64,000 bases of DNA. Source: Paraburkholderia ribeironis. Its GTDB lineage: Bacteria; Pseudomonadota; Gammaproteobacteria; Burkholderiales; Burkholderiaceae. Shown piece by piece: positions 9,126 to 17,297 of the stretch. The translations under genes were made by a program, and so were the position numbers. The stretch covers positions 110,421 to 174,420 of the forward strand of contig NZ_CYGX02000038.1 of assembly GCF_900019265.1 (NCBI RefSeq), in the 5' to 3' direction. The number at the start of each line of letters is the position of its first letter. Position 1 is the stretch's first letter. Below the pieces are notes generated by a model. The model searched no databases, was not told where the DNA came from, and saw only the letters and a list, made by a program, of their open reading frames with translations.

Positions 9126-9776
9126 CTACGCTCGCGCGTCCGCGAGACCCCACGGCAGCGAACTGATCCGCTTCACTTCCCCCGATTCGAGCCAGTTCGG
9201 CGTGCGCGCGCAGTACAGCACCATCGGCAACGCGTCTTCGCCCCAGAACAATTGATCGTTCAGCCGAAAAGTCGGCACGCCGTACACGCCAAGACCGATC
9301 GCATCTGCGGTGTTGCGCTGCAATTGCGCTTTCACCTCTTCGCTTTTGATGAGTTCGGGACCATCCGGCATGCCGACGCGTTCGCATAGCTCAGCGAAGG
9401 CCGCGTCGCCGGACGGATCGCGGCCTTCGCGCCAGACGAAGCGGAAAATCTCGCGCACGAAGTTGACGTCGCCGTTCGCCGCCGTTGCCAGCAGCAGCGC
9501 CTTCATCGAATCGAACGGATGCGCCGGCGGCATCTTGTACGGAATGCCGAGCTGCTCCGCGCGAAACAGCGCGTGCCGGTACATGAAGGTGCGCTTGGCC
9601 GGCACGCTGTAGGCCGGCCGCTGTCCCCAGTGGGTGTACAGGTCGTTCAGCACGACTGGCGTGAACGCGAAGTCCATGCCGGGCCATTTGTCGTGTTGCT
9701 CGAGCAACAGGTACGTGAACGGCGAGACAAAATCGTAAAACCACAGTGGTTGCGTGGCGTCGATGCCAACGGTCAT
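9126..9776 (-). CDS. 2-hydroxychromene-2-carboxylate isomerase-like protein (DsbA/GST-kappa fold)
   Basis: A 216-residue soluble protein. It starts PLWFYDFVSPFTYLLLEQ, the typical first strand and active-site serine region of the family, and has the cis-proline segment GVYGVPTFRLNDQLFWGEDAL near the C-terminus. Family members isomerise 2-hydroxychromene-2-carboxylate in naphthalene breakdown with glutathione as cofactor, but many are uncharacterised GST-kappa relatives. No aromatic ring-cleavage genes are nearby, so the naphthalene role is doubtful here. The ATG at 9776 is 93 bp from the end of the TAXI gene upstream on the same strand. Confidence 0.85.
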   Translation of the reverse strand: MTVGIDATQPLWFYDFVSPFTYLLLEQHDKWPGMDFAFTPVVLNDLYTHWGQRPAYSVPAKRTFMYRHALFRAEQLGIPYKMPPAHPFDSMKALLLATAANGDVNFVREIFRFVWREGRDPSGDAAFAELCERVGMPDGPELIKSEEVKAQLQRNTADAIGLGVYGVPTFRLNDQLFWGEDALPMVLYCARTPNWLESGEVKRISSLPWGLADARA

Positions 9777-9869
9777 GGATGTCTCCCGGATTGCCTGAGT
9801 CGGACGGTGTATCCGCTATACCGCCAAAATTGTAATGATCTTACGCGGTGCGGCCACGGCTTGCATCCG

Positions 9870-11474
9870 TCAATCTGGCCTGGCGTCGGGCTTGCTTGCG
9901 TTGTCGGGCGTTTCGCCGATCTCGGCCGCCTCGTGCGCGGTAAATGGCGCGGCGAGTGGCGCGTGCACGGCACTGGTCTGGTCGGCGCGGTGGCCCGGCC
10001 GCTCGTCTGGCGCGGCGGCCGGCTTTGCCTGCGTCCGGTCGACTGTCTGGTTGTCCGCCTGGTTGTTCGCTGGGATGTCCGCCTGGTTGTCGCCTTCGTC
10101 GTCCACTGCGTCGTCCGCTGCATCGCGCAGGTCCTCGCGGCCTAGCATGAGCCGCCGGCGCACGAACCCGATATGCTCGCGCAGCACGTAAAACTGATCG
10201 GCGTAGGCGAGCGGCATCTTCAGTCCGTTGACCGAATCCTCGATCGCGTCGAGCCGTTCGATCAGCGATGCGCGCTCCTGCGCGGAGTGTTCGCTGAGCG
10301 CGCTGCGCTCGATCGCGATCAGCGCCCCGTACCAGCGATAAATGCGCGATTTCACCCGCCATGCATAGAGTCCCGGCACGATCCGCAGGGCCGGCACCAG
10401 CAGCACGATCAACGGCACCACCACCACCAGCAGCCGGTCGGCAAGACTCGCGATCCAGAACGGCAGGGTCCGGTACAGGAAGCTCTTGCCAGACTTGTAG
10501 TAGCGCGCGGCGTCGTCGCTGATCGGGAAGTCGTGCGAGAGCGGCGCGGGGAATTCGCCGGCGCGCTGCAGGGTGGTCGCTCTGCCATGCACCTCGCGTG
10601 CGGCTTCGATGAGCAGGTCCGACAGCGCCGGATGCAGCGAGTCGCGCGCCACCAGCTCGGCGGTCGGCGCGACGATGTTGATCGACGCAGACGGCAGGTT
10701 CTTGCCGAGGTCGAAGGCGCCCATCGGCAACTTCAACTGGGTCAGAAAAGGAAAGCGGCGCGTGTATGCGTCGGCTTGCGTGAAATCGTAGAAGCGCACG
10801 TTCGGCGTGCGATACAGCTTGCCCATCACCGCCTGCTGCGCCGAATCGCCGGCGAGGAAGGCCGCGTCGACCTTGCCGGAGATGAGCGCTTCGGCGGCTT
10901 CGTCGCCCGAGAGCGGCAGCAGTTTGGTCGCGCCGCCCGGCACGATGCCGTTCGCCTTGAGCAGCGTGAGCGCCAGCTCGCGCGTGCCGCTGCCTTCGGC
11001 GCCGACCGCCAGCCGCTGGCCCTTGAACTCGGAGAGCCACATGACGGGCGGCCCGTGATAGAAGATCGCCAGCGGCACGTAGGCGACACTGCCGAGCGAC
11101 ATCAGCCCTTTGCTCGCCGCGGCGGGCGCGAGGCCATCCTGCACGAAGCCGACGTCGACCGCCGAATCCGGGTCCGAGAGCCGCTTGAGATTCTGCAGCG
11201 AACCTTCTGACGCCAGCACGTTCAGCGTGATGCGGTTGCGCGCCAGGATCGCCTTGTACTTTTGCGCGGCGTTCCAGAAGGTGCTGCCTTCGGGTCCGGC
11301 GGTGATCGTCAGCGTGCTCGGCGGCGCGGGCTGGATGAGCCGCACGGCGACCCAGATGGCCACTGCGGCGAGCAGCAGGATCGGCCCGAACGAGACCGCC
11401 AGATCGCGCCACGAGATTGCGACAAAGCGGGCGACGAGACGGGGAGGGCGCTTGCGGCCGGTGGCTGGCTTCAT
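9870..11474 (-). CDS. TAXI-family TRAP transporter solute-binding protein, membrane-anchored
   Basis: A 534-residue protein. An N-terminal membrane segment (about 27-47, FGPILLLAAVAIWVAVRL) is followed by the TAXI binding domain starting LTITAGPEGSTFWNAAQKYK and including LKGQR-like and EGSGTRELALTLLKANGI blocks. A second hydrophobic segment near residues 353-375 (LLVVVVPLIVLLVPALRIV) precedes a charged region and a low-complexity Asp/Asn/Ala/Pro tail of about 80 residues. Ordinary TAXI proteins are about 320 residues, periplasmic, and sit next to a fused DctQM permease; no permease gene is present here. So this is an orphan, double-anchored variant whose ligand (family: glutamate, tungstate or other anions) is unknown. 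Confidence 0.85.
   Translation of the reverse strand: MKPATGRKRPPRLVARFVAISWRDLAVSFGPILLLAAVAIWVAVRLIQPAPPSTLTITAGPEGSTFWNAAQKYKAILARNRITLNVLASEGSLQNLKRLSDPDSAVDVGFVQDGLAPAAASKGLMSLGSVAYVPLAIFYHGPPVMWLSEFKGQRLAVGAEGSGTRELALTLLKANGIVPGGATKLLPLSGDEAAEALISGKVDAAFLAGDSAQQAVMGKLYRTPNVRFYDFTQADAYTRRFPFLTQLKLPMGAFDLGKNLPSASINIVAPTAELVARDSLHPALSDLLIEAAREVHGRATTLQRAGEFPAPLSHDFPISDDAARYYKSGKSFLYRTLPFWIASLADRLLVVVVPLIVLLVPALRIVPGLYAWRVKSRIYRWYGALIAIERSALSEHSAQERASLIERLDAIEDSVNGLKMPLAYADQFYVLREHIGFVRRRLMLGREDLRDAADDAVDDEGDNQADIPANNQADNQTVDRTQAKPAAAPDERPGHRADQTSAVHAPLAAPFTAHEAAEIGETPDNASKPDARPD
10044..10093 (-). repeat. Short in-frame repeats in the TAXI protein tail
   Basis: The segment repeats TGGTTGTCCGCC-like units and, on the minus strand, encodes a run such as DNQADIPANNQADNQT. 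It lies in a disordered C-terminal tail and the unit is a multiple of three bases. Confidence 0.6.
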
Positions 11475-12113
11475 CGGATGACGTGACGGCGACGGTCAAA
11501 GTGAACAGGGGCGGCGCGCTGCGGCGCACGCACCAGGCGCGCTGCGTTGGTGCGCGGGCGAGGCTGGGCTGGCCGCGGCGAATGTCGCACGAGTCGCGCG
11601 GCAGCACGCGTCGCGCCGATGGTACCTGAGATTCACGCGACGGCGGAACGTGTGGCGTCGCCATGCGCCGACAAACCCGTAACAAATCGTGAATGCGGTG
11701 TGAATGCGGCGTGAATGCGCGCCTATGCGGCGTGCATGCGATATGAACAGAATGTGAATATGAATGCCGCGCCGCCGACTAAACCCTTTGCGCTTCTGTC
11801 CCGGCTAGATTAAATTGTGCATCGCCGCCGCGATCCAACGTTTGCGCGGCGCGACCCGGCATGACACACAAGAACCGGGCGCGCTGGCCGACTCCGCGGC
11901 ACGTCGCTTGCCGCTTCGCATGCCCGCCATCGCATGCGGCAAGCGATGCTCGGCAACCCGCCTCTCCCGTCTCTCGCGCATCGTGTTGCAACCATAGCCG
12001 GCCGTCGCCGAGTCGCGCTTTGTCGTGTCTTGCCATAGCCGCCAGGAGTCGTAACGTAGCCGCTTGTCCAAGCGGCCCAAGCGGTCCAATCGGAACTTAG
12101 GAGAAGAGAAACT
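11475..12113. other. 639-bp intergenic region between TAXI gene and BON gene
   Basis: The region separates two divergently oriented genes. 11690-11780 holds imperfect repeats of GTGAATGCGG-like units and is the least GC-rich part. Just before the BON gene, 12063-12090 holds repeated CAAGCGG units. No reading frame here has coding character, and no certain promoter is visible. Confidence 0.4.
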
Positions 12114-12461
12114 ATGAAATCGGTCGGTTTTCTGAAAACGCTGGGTTCGGTCGTGGCGATGGTAGTGGCGTGCAATGTCTACGCTCAGACAAACGATGCG
12201 GCGACGGACACGGCCTCGCCGGCTGCCAGCACCAAGGCTGGCAAGCGGGCGAACAGCCAGTTGGGTCGCAAGGTGCGCGGTGCGCTTGCGAAGGAGCAGG
12301 GCCTCGACGTGGCGAACATCGCCGTGCGCGCTCATGGCGGCGCAGTGATACTGACCGGCACCGTGCCCGACGAAGGGCAGATCGAAGCGGCCGAGACCGC
12401 CGCGAAGGGCGTGGTGGGCGTGAAGTCGGTGAGCAACAAGCTGACCGTTATGCAACAGTAA
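12114..12461 (+). CDS. Exported BON-domain protein
   Basis: A 115-residue protein with a signal peptide (residues 1-25, hydrophobic core GSVVAMVVACNVYA, likely cut after YA) and one BON domain at about 45-113 (LGRKVRGALAKEQGLDVANI, then GGAVILTGTVPDEGQIEAA and GVVGVKSVSNKL). BON domains are thought to bind phospholipid or the cell envelope; single-BON periplasmic proteins of this size resemble half of OsmY and are often stress-related. The ATG at 12114 follows AGGAGAAGAGAAACT, a strong ribosome-binding site. The gene stands alone and is followed by a terminator at 12593-12621. Confidence 0.9.
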   Translation: MKSVGFLKTLGSVVAMVVACNVYAQTNDAATDTASPAASTKAGKRANSQLGRKVRGALAKEQGLDVANIAVRAHGGAVILTGTVPDEGQIEAAETAAKGVVGVKSVSNKLTVMQQ

Positions 12462-12592
12462 CCAATCTGCCATGCGCGCAGCACGTAACGGGCTGCGTGG
12501 GGCGGATCTGATCGGCGCATGCGTCGTCGGTCGTCGGATCGGCGCAAGCGGTTCGACACCGCGTGCGCCGGCGCGATGCATGATGTACCTGG

Positions 12593-12621
12593 GCTTCGGC
12601 GCGATGCCGGAGCTTTTTTTT
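12593..12621 (+). terminator. Intrinsic terminator
   Basis: GCTTCGGC (12593-12600) pairs with GCCGGAGC (12606-12613) through an 8-bp stem with one G-U pair and a 5-base loop, directly followed by eight T residues. It is the textbook form of a Rho-independent terminator, reading on the plus strand, and probably ends the BON-gene transcript about 130 bp after the stop. The rest of the 304-bp gap (12462-12765) shows no gene. Confidence 0.85.
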
Positions 12622-12765
12622 CGGCTTTTATCGTCGCGTTGCCTGTTTGAAACGCCGCTGATGGCTGGCGTGCCAGCCCCGCCACGACTCGTTCTCCGTA
12701 CGCTGTGACACATAGTTGCCGTGTAGCCAAGCGTACTGTGAAGCATGGGAACTGGAGTCGATGCC

Positions 12766-13014
12766 ATGGGAATCACACAGTTGCGCTATACCGATCTGCC
12801 AATCGGCGATCGGGCGGCTTTCGAACTGGTGTGCGCGCGGCACGGTTTTGCGCCGGCGCACTTCGAGATCAGTGCCTGTGCGAAGTCGGGCGAGCCTGAG
12901 GACGAGCGCCTCGTTACCGTGCGACGCGGCGGCTGGGCGCAGTCCTATCACGACCGTCATGGTCAATGGATCAGACAGTTCGAGGCCGATCTGACCTGTC
13001 GGTTCTTCAAGTAG
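12766..13014 (+). CDS. Small uncharacterised protein
   Basis: An 82-residue acidic soluble protein beginning MGITQLRYTDLPIGDRAAFE and ending FEADLTCRFFK; it has two Cys in the middle (ISACAKSG) and a conserved-looking RRGGWAQSYHDRHGQWI block. It resembles a small hypothetical protein I recall from Burkholderia genomes; no function is known to me. The frame is open from an ATG at 12745, but the ATG at 12766 has GGAG at 12754-12757 at good spacing. It runs towards the TauE/SafE gene (convergent, 55 bp). Confidence 0.7.
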   Translation: MGITQLRYTDLPIGDRAAFELVCARHGFAPAHFEISACAKSGEPEDERLVTVRRGGWAQSYHDRHGQWIRQFEADLTCRFFK

Positions 13015-13069
13015 CCGCGGCTTGGGCGGCGCGCCGTAGTGTCGGCTTCCGAGCCGGCGCCGGCGCGCT

Positions 13070-13858
13070 TCAGGACAGCACGAGACGCACGCCGACCAGC
13101 GTGAGCGTGGCGGCGAGCAGATTGCGCAGCAGCGCATCCGGAGCGCGCGACGACAGATAGCTGCCGATCGCAATGCCCGGCAGCGAGCCCACCAGCAGCG
13201 AGACCAGCATCGACCAGTCGACCGAACCCAGCAGCCAATGACCGGCGCCCGCGAGCAGCGTGAGCGGCACCGCATGGGCGATATCGGAGCCGACGATGCG
13301 GGTGGTCGGCAGCAACGGGTATAGCAGCAGCAACACCGTCACGCCGATCGCGCCCGCGCCCACCGAGGTGAGCGACACCAGCGTGCCCAGCACCGCGCCG
13401 GTCAGTATGGTCAGCGCCAGCGTGCGCCCCTGTTTCGGTGTGCGCTGGCGGCGCGCGCCGAGCGCCGCGAGTTGCGGACGGAACACCAGTGCCACCGCGG
13501 TCACCAGCAGCGCCGCGCCGAGCACGATCTGGATCAGGCGGCCGGCACCCGGCGTGTCCATTCCATAGCGATGCAGCAGGATCAGCGTGAGCGTGGCCGC
13601 GGGCACGCTGCCGGCGGCCAGACGCAGCGTGACCTGCCAGTCGACCGAGCCTTTCAGGCCGTGCACGAGGGTGCCGGTCGCCTTGGTGGCGGCCGCGTAC
13701 AGAAGGTCGGTGCCGACCGCGGTGGCCGGATGGACGTTGAACAGCAGGACCAGGATCGGCGTCATCAGCGAGCCGCCGCCGACGCCCGTCAGCCCGACCA
13801 GAAAGCCGACGAACAGGCCGGAGACGGAGTACAGCAGATCGATGTGGGGAAGTGCCAT
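13070..13858 (-). CDS. TauE/SafE-family sulfite/organosulfur exporter-like permease
   Basis: A 262-residue polytopic membrane protein with about 8 hydrophobic segments. It begins MALPHIDLLYSVSGLFVGFL and continues GLTGVGGGSLMTPILVLLF, the hallmark Gly-rich repeat of TauE/SafE permeases; the second repeat is present as LVSLTSVGAGAIGVTVLLLL. Members export sulfite, sulfoacetate or similar anions, but substrates vary. The ATG at 13858 is preferred. No sulfur metabolism genes are adjacent. Confidence 0.88.
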   Translation of the reverse strand: MALPHIDLLYSVSGLFVGFLVGLTGVGGGSLMTPILVLLFNVHPATAVGTDLLYAAATKATGTLVHGLKGSVDWQVTLRLAAGSVPAATLTLILLHRYGMDTPGAGRLIQIVLGAALLVTAVALVFRPQLAALGARRQRTPKQGRTLALTILTGAVLGTLVSLTSVGAGAIGVTVLLLLYPLLPTTRIVGSDIAHAVPLTLLAGAGHWLLGSVDWSMLVSLLVGSLPGIAIGSYLSSRAPDALLRNLLAATLTLVGVRLVLS

Positions 13859-14089
13859 TGAGCGGACCGCAAACGGTCGGATGGGTGGAAGGAGCGGGTG
13901 GCAAGGCCCGCGGGCGCGTGCTGCCGCACGTTGGCCGGGTGCGGCGCGAAGCTCGCCGCTGGCGCGCCACGGACCGCCGCGGCGCGGCGAAAGCCGCTAT
14001 TGTCGCAAAACTGCCGCGCTCGCGTCCAAACTGCTCTCAGGAACGTGCCGCACGGCGCGTCGCAAAGCGCACACGGCACCGGCTTGCGC

Positions 14090-14737
14090 TCACAACGCGC
14101 GCCGTATCTCGACGACGCCGAACGCCGCCAGCATCAAGCCGACCGCGCGGTCGATGGCGACGCGCAACCTGCTGCCGATCGCATGGCGCGCGAGCGACAC
14201 CATGGTCACGAGAAAACACCACCACGCGATCGACCCGACGAACACCCCACCCACCGTGGTCAGCGCGATGGCCGATGAAAACGCGCCGCGCGGCGCGAGC
14301 GTCGTGAACAGCGCGGCGAACATGATGACGGTTTGCGGATTGGTCAGCGTGAGCAGCAGGGAGCTGGCATAGGCGCGCAGTGCGCCGGCCCGGCCGACTT
14401 GCGTGAGCTTGCCGTCGCCGTTGCCGTTACCATTGCCGGTGTCGGCGGCCGGCTTCTGCAGCAGCGCGCGCACGCCGAGATAGAGCAGGAACAGACCGGC
14501 CAGCAGATGCAACGGGCGGTCGTACGCGAGCATGAACTGCGAGATGCCGACGAGGCCGAGCGCGGCGATCAAGCCATAGACGGCGTCGCCGGTCGCGATG
14601 CCCAAGCCGATTGCGAGCCCGGCGCGCGGCCCGCCGGTCAGCGTGCGACGGATGCACAGCATGCCCATCGGGCCGACTGGCGCGGCAATCGCGAGGCCGA
14701 CGCCCGCGGCGGTGAAGAAGAGACTGGTGGTGGACAT
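14090..14737 (-). CDS. LysE-family amino-acid exporter
   Basis: A 215-residue inner-membrane protein with about 6 hydrophobic helices. It starts MSTTSLFFTAAGVGLAIAAP and has the family signature VGPMGMLCIRRTLTGGPRAG followed by GLGIATGDAVYGLIAALGL, typical of LysE/RhtB exporters of amino acids. A short hydrophilic loop, NGNGNGDGK, is encoded by a 6-bp repeat at 14408-14438. The frame stays open upstream to 15058, but that part is repeat-encoded and not membrane-like, so the start at 14737 is chosen. A LysR gene lies divergently upstream, an arrangement common for LysE exporters and their regulators. Confidence 0.85.
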   Translation of the reverse strand: MSTTSLFFTAAGVGLAIAAPVGPMGMLCIRRTLTGGPRAGLAIGLGIATGDAVYGLIAALGLVGISQFMLAYDRPLHLLAGLFLLYLGVRALLQKPAADTGNGNGNGDGKLTQVGRAGALRAYASSLLLTLTNPQTVIMFAALFTTLAPRGAFSSAIALTTVGGVFVGSIAWWCFLVTMVSLARHAIGSRLRVAIDRAVGLMLAAFGVVEIRRAL

Positions 14738-15089
14738 GAGAGGAAGCCCTTGATTGGCGGTTCTGGTTCGTGGTGCTTTTGGTGCTTGCAGTGCTTGCAG
14801 TGCTTGCAGTGCTTGCAGCGCCCGCGGTGGTTCATGCGGCCTCGCGCGGGCCGGCGCGGCGATGCCTGAGGGCATGCAGCCACGCACGCCAGCATAGCCA
14901 GACCGAAAAGCGCGGACAAGGCCGCGCCTGATCGCCGGGCGCTGCCGCCACGCGAAATCGGCGTGGGCGGTCCAGCGGTCGATCGACCGGCACGGCCACG
15001 CTCTCGCGCCGGCCGTGGATACCCTAAGTTCGACTTGGTCCCCGCGTCGCTCGGGCATAATTTTGCCACTTCAAACTCTTTGAGCATGC
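14738..15089. other. Intergenic region between divergent LysE and LysR genes
   Basis: These 352 bp lie between divergent genes and should carry both promoters. The part next to the LysE start contains the 9-bp repeat described separately. The segment 15050-15090 before the LysR gene is A/T-rich (ATAATTTTGCCACTTCAAAC). No clear LysR-box (T-N11-A palindrome) was identified by eye. Confidence 0.4.
14782..14817. repeat. Four perfect tandem copies of a 9-bp unit
   Basis: GTGCTTGCA is repeated four times without change at 14782-14790, 14791-14799, 14800-14808 and 14809-14817, preceded by a partial copy. It lies about 45 bp upstream of the LysE start codon, so copy-number change could alter promoter spacing or leader length. 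Confidence 0.9.
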
Positions 15090-15989
15090 ATGTCCATGTG
15101 GCAGATCGATCAGGTGACGCTACGCTTGTTCATCGCCGTATGCGAGGAAGGCACGATCGCTCGCGCGGCCGAGCGCGAGTTCATCGCGCCATCGGCGGTC
15201 AGTAAGCGGCTCGCCGACCTCGAGGCGCTGGTCGACGTCGCGTTGCTCTCGCGCAGCCAGCGCGGCGTGCGCGCGACCGCCGCCGGCGAAGCGCTGCTGC
15301 GGCATGCGCGACTCATCATGCGCGGCCACGAACGGCTGCAGGCCGAACTCAGCGAATACGCGGCCGGCGCACGCGGTCATGTGCGGGTGCTGGCGAACGT
15401 GTCGTCGATGGTGGAGTTTTTGCCCGAGGCGCTCTCGGCGTTCCTGAAGGCTAACCCGCAAATTCGCGTCGACGTCGAAGAGCGCGTGAGCACGGAGATC
15501 GTGCGCGGTCTCGAAGAAGGCGTCGCCGATCTCGGCATTTGCCGCGACATGGTGTCGATGGGCAGTCTGCACGTCGTGCCGTATCGCGCCGATCATCTCG
15601 CGCTGATCGTGCCGCGCGATCACCCGCTCGCCAGCGCGACCGAAGTCGGCTTTGGCGAGACGCTGGCCTTCGATCATCTCGGACTCGCGTCGAACGCATC
15701 GGTGAATGCGCTGATGCAGCGCATCGCGGCCGAGAAGGGTGGTGAGCTCAACTATCGAACCTACGTGTCGACGTTCGATGCCGCCTATCGCTTCATTCAG
15801 GCCGGCCTCGCGGTGGCGATCCTGCCGCGCGAAGCGCTGCCCCGTCATGCCGCCGACGAATACGGCATCGTCGCCGTGCCGTTGCGCGAAGCGTGGGCCG
15901 AGCGGCGCTTCGTGATCTGCATGCGCGAGCGCCACGCGCTGACGCTGGCGGCGTCGCATCTGCTGGAGCATTTGCTGCACGCGGCTTGA
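15090..15989 (+). CDS. LysR-family transcriptional regulator
   Basis: A 299-residue regulator. The N-terminal winged helix-turn-helix (about residues 6-65) reads VTLRLFIAVCEEGTIARAAE then PSAVSKRLADLEALV, and the effector domain follows from about 92 (GHVRVLANVSSMVEFLPEAL). It is divergent from the LysE gene (352 bp) and 291 bp upstream of the lyase operon on the same strand, so it may control either. The start at 15090 (MSMWQID) fits the family; an ATG two codons later is also possible. Confidence 0.93.
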   Translation: MSMWQIDQVTLRLFIAVCEEGTIARAAEREFIAPSAVSKRLADLEALVDVALLSRSQRGVRATAAGEALLRHARLIMRGHERLQAELSEYAAGARGHVRVLANVSSMVEFLPEALSAFLKANPQIRVDVEERVSTEIVRGLEEGVADLGICRDMVSMGSLHVVPYRADHLALIVPRDHPLASATEVGFGETLAFDHLGLASNASVNALMQRIAAEKGGELNYRTYVSTFDAAYRFIQAGLAVAILPREALPRHAADEYGIVAVPLREAWAERRFVICMRERHALTLAASHLLEHLLHAA

Positions 15990-16280
15990 TACGAAGTAGA
16001 CCGCGATGCGTGGCCGCGGGTCCGCAGGCGACGTTACCCGTTTTGTTCCCTGATGTGCTTCCCGTTGTGTTTCCTGTTCGCCACATCCCCTGAGAAGCCC
16101 TTAAGGGTTTTGCCTGGACGCCCGCCCACCCCCGTCCCGTCTGCCTGAGCCGCCATCGCGAGCGGCGATGGAGTGCGTCGTCAACGCAGACTTTGCGACG
16201 CGCTCGCGCTTAGGCACGCTGTCACCCAGTTGCTTCATTGCCCGCGTCCTCAGCGGGACTCAAGACCGGGAACCAGAACC

Positions 16281-17297
16281 ATGAGTGACACCCAGGAGCG
16301 CGTCGTCGTGACTGAAGTCGGCCTGCGCGACGGCCTGCAAAGCATCGACCGGATCATGTCCACTGCGTTCAAGCGACGCTGGATCGACGCCGCCTATGCC
16401 GCCGGTGTGCGGCATATGGAAGTCGCGTCGTTCGTGCCGGCGAAGTTGCTGCCGCAAATGGCCGACGCCGACGACGTCATCGCCCACGCGCGCACCTACG
16501 ACGATCTGATCGTGACGGCGCTGGTGCCGAATCTGAAAGGCGCGCAGCGCGCGCTCGACGCCGGCGTGCAGCGGATCGTCGCGCCGATCTCGGTGAGCGT
16601 CGCGCATAGCCTCGCCAACGTGCGAAAAACGCCCGCGCAGATGATCGACGCGTTCGCCGCGATGCGCGAACTGATCGACGGTGCGCTCAACGCCGGGGCG
16701 CCGCGCGTCGAACTGATCGCCGGTTTGTCGACGGTGTTCGGCTGCACGCTGCAAGGCGCGGTGCCTTATGCGGACATCGCCGCGCTAGCGCGTGCCGCCG
16801 TGCAGGCAGGCGCCGATGTGATCGCGCTTGGCGACACGACCGGCGAAGCGACGCCGCGTCAGGTCGGCGAAATCATCGAGCTGGTGCGCGATGTCGCGGG
16901 CGACCGCCTGCGCTCGCTGCATTTTCACGACACGCGCGGCCTCGGCCTCGCCAACACGCTGGTCGCGCTGCAGCACGGCATCCGCGAATTCGACGCGTCG
17001 CTGGCCGGTCTCGGCGGCTGTCCGCATGCGCCGGGCGCGACCGGCAACGTCAACACCGAAGACCTCGTGTTCATGCTCGACAGCATGGGCTACGACACCG
17101 GCATCGATCTCACCCGGCTGCTCGCCTCGCGCGCCGTGCTCGCCGACGCGTTGCCCGGCGAACCGCTATACGGCTATCTGGCGCGCGCCGGTCTGCCGAA
17201 GCAGTTCGCGGCGGCCCGTGAACGCTTTGCATCTTCCCGAGCGTCTGCCCAATCTTGCCAACCTTCCCAATCTTCCAGCCCGCAGGTACTGCAATGA
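16281..17297 (+). CDS. Hydroxymethylglutaryl-CoA lyase-like enzyme
   Basis: A 338-residue TIM-barrel enzyme of the HMG-CoA lyase family, which splits HMG-CoA into acetoacetate and acetyl-CoA. The catalytic and metal residues are visible: R16-D17 in VGLRDGLQ, H214 and H216 in LHFHDTRG, C247 in the signature AGLGGCPHAPGATGNVNTED, and N256. The C-terminal 25 residues are Ser/Gln/Pro-rich and atypical. The frame is open from 16173, but the ATG at 16281 (MSDTQERVVV) matches the family start. The stop overlaps the CoA-transferase start as ATGA, so these are translationally coupled. A close relative such as a citramalyl-CoA or other 3-hydroxyacyl-CoA lyase cannot be excluded. Confidence 0.88.
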   Translation: MSDTQERVVVTEVGLRDGLQSIDRIMSTAFKRRWIDAAYAAGVRHMEVASFVPAKLLPQMADADDVIAHARTYDDLIVTALVPNLKGAQRALDAGVQRIVAPISVSVAHSLANVRKTPAQMIDAFAAMRELIDGALNAGAPRVELIAGLSTVFGCTLQGAVPYADIAALARAAVQAGADVIALGDTTGEATPRQVGEIIELVRDVAGDRLRSLHFHDTRGLGLANTLVALQHGIREFDASLAGLGGCPHAPGATGNVNTEDLVFMLDSMGYDTGIDLTRLLASRAVLADALPGEPLYGYLARAGLPKQFAAARERFASSRASAQSCQPSQSSSPQVLQ

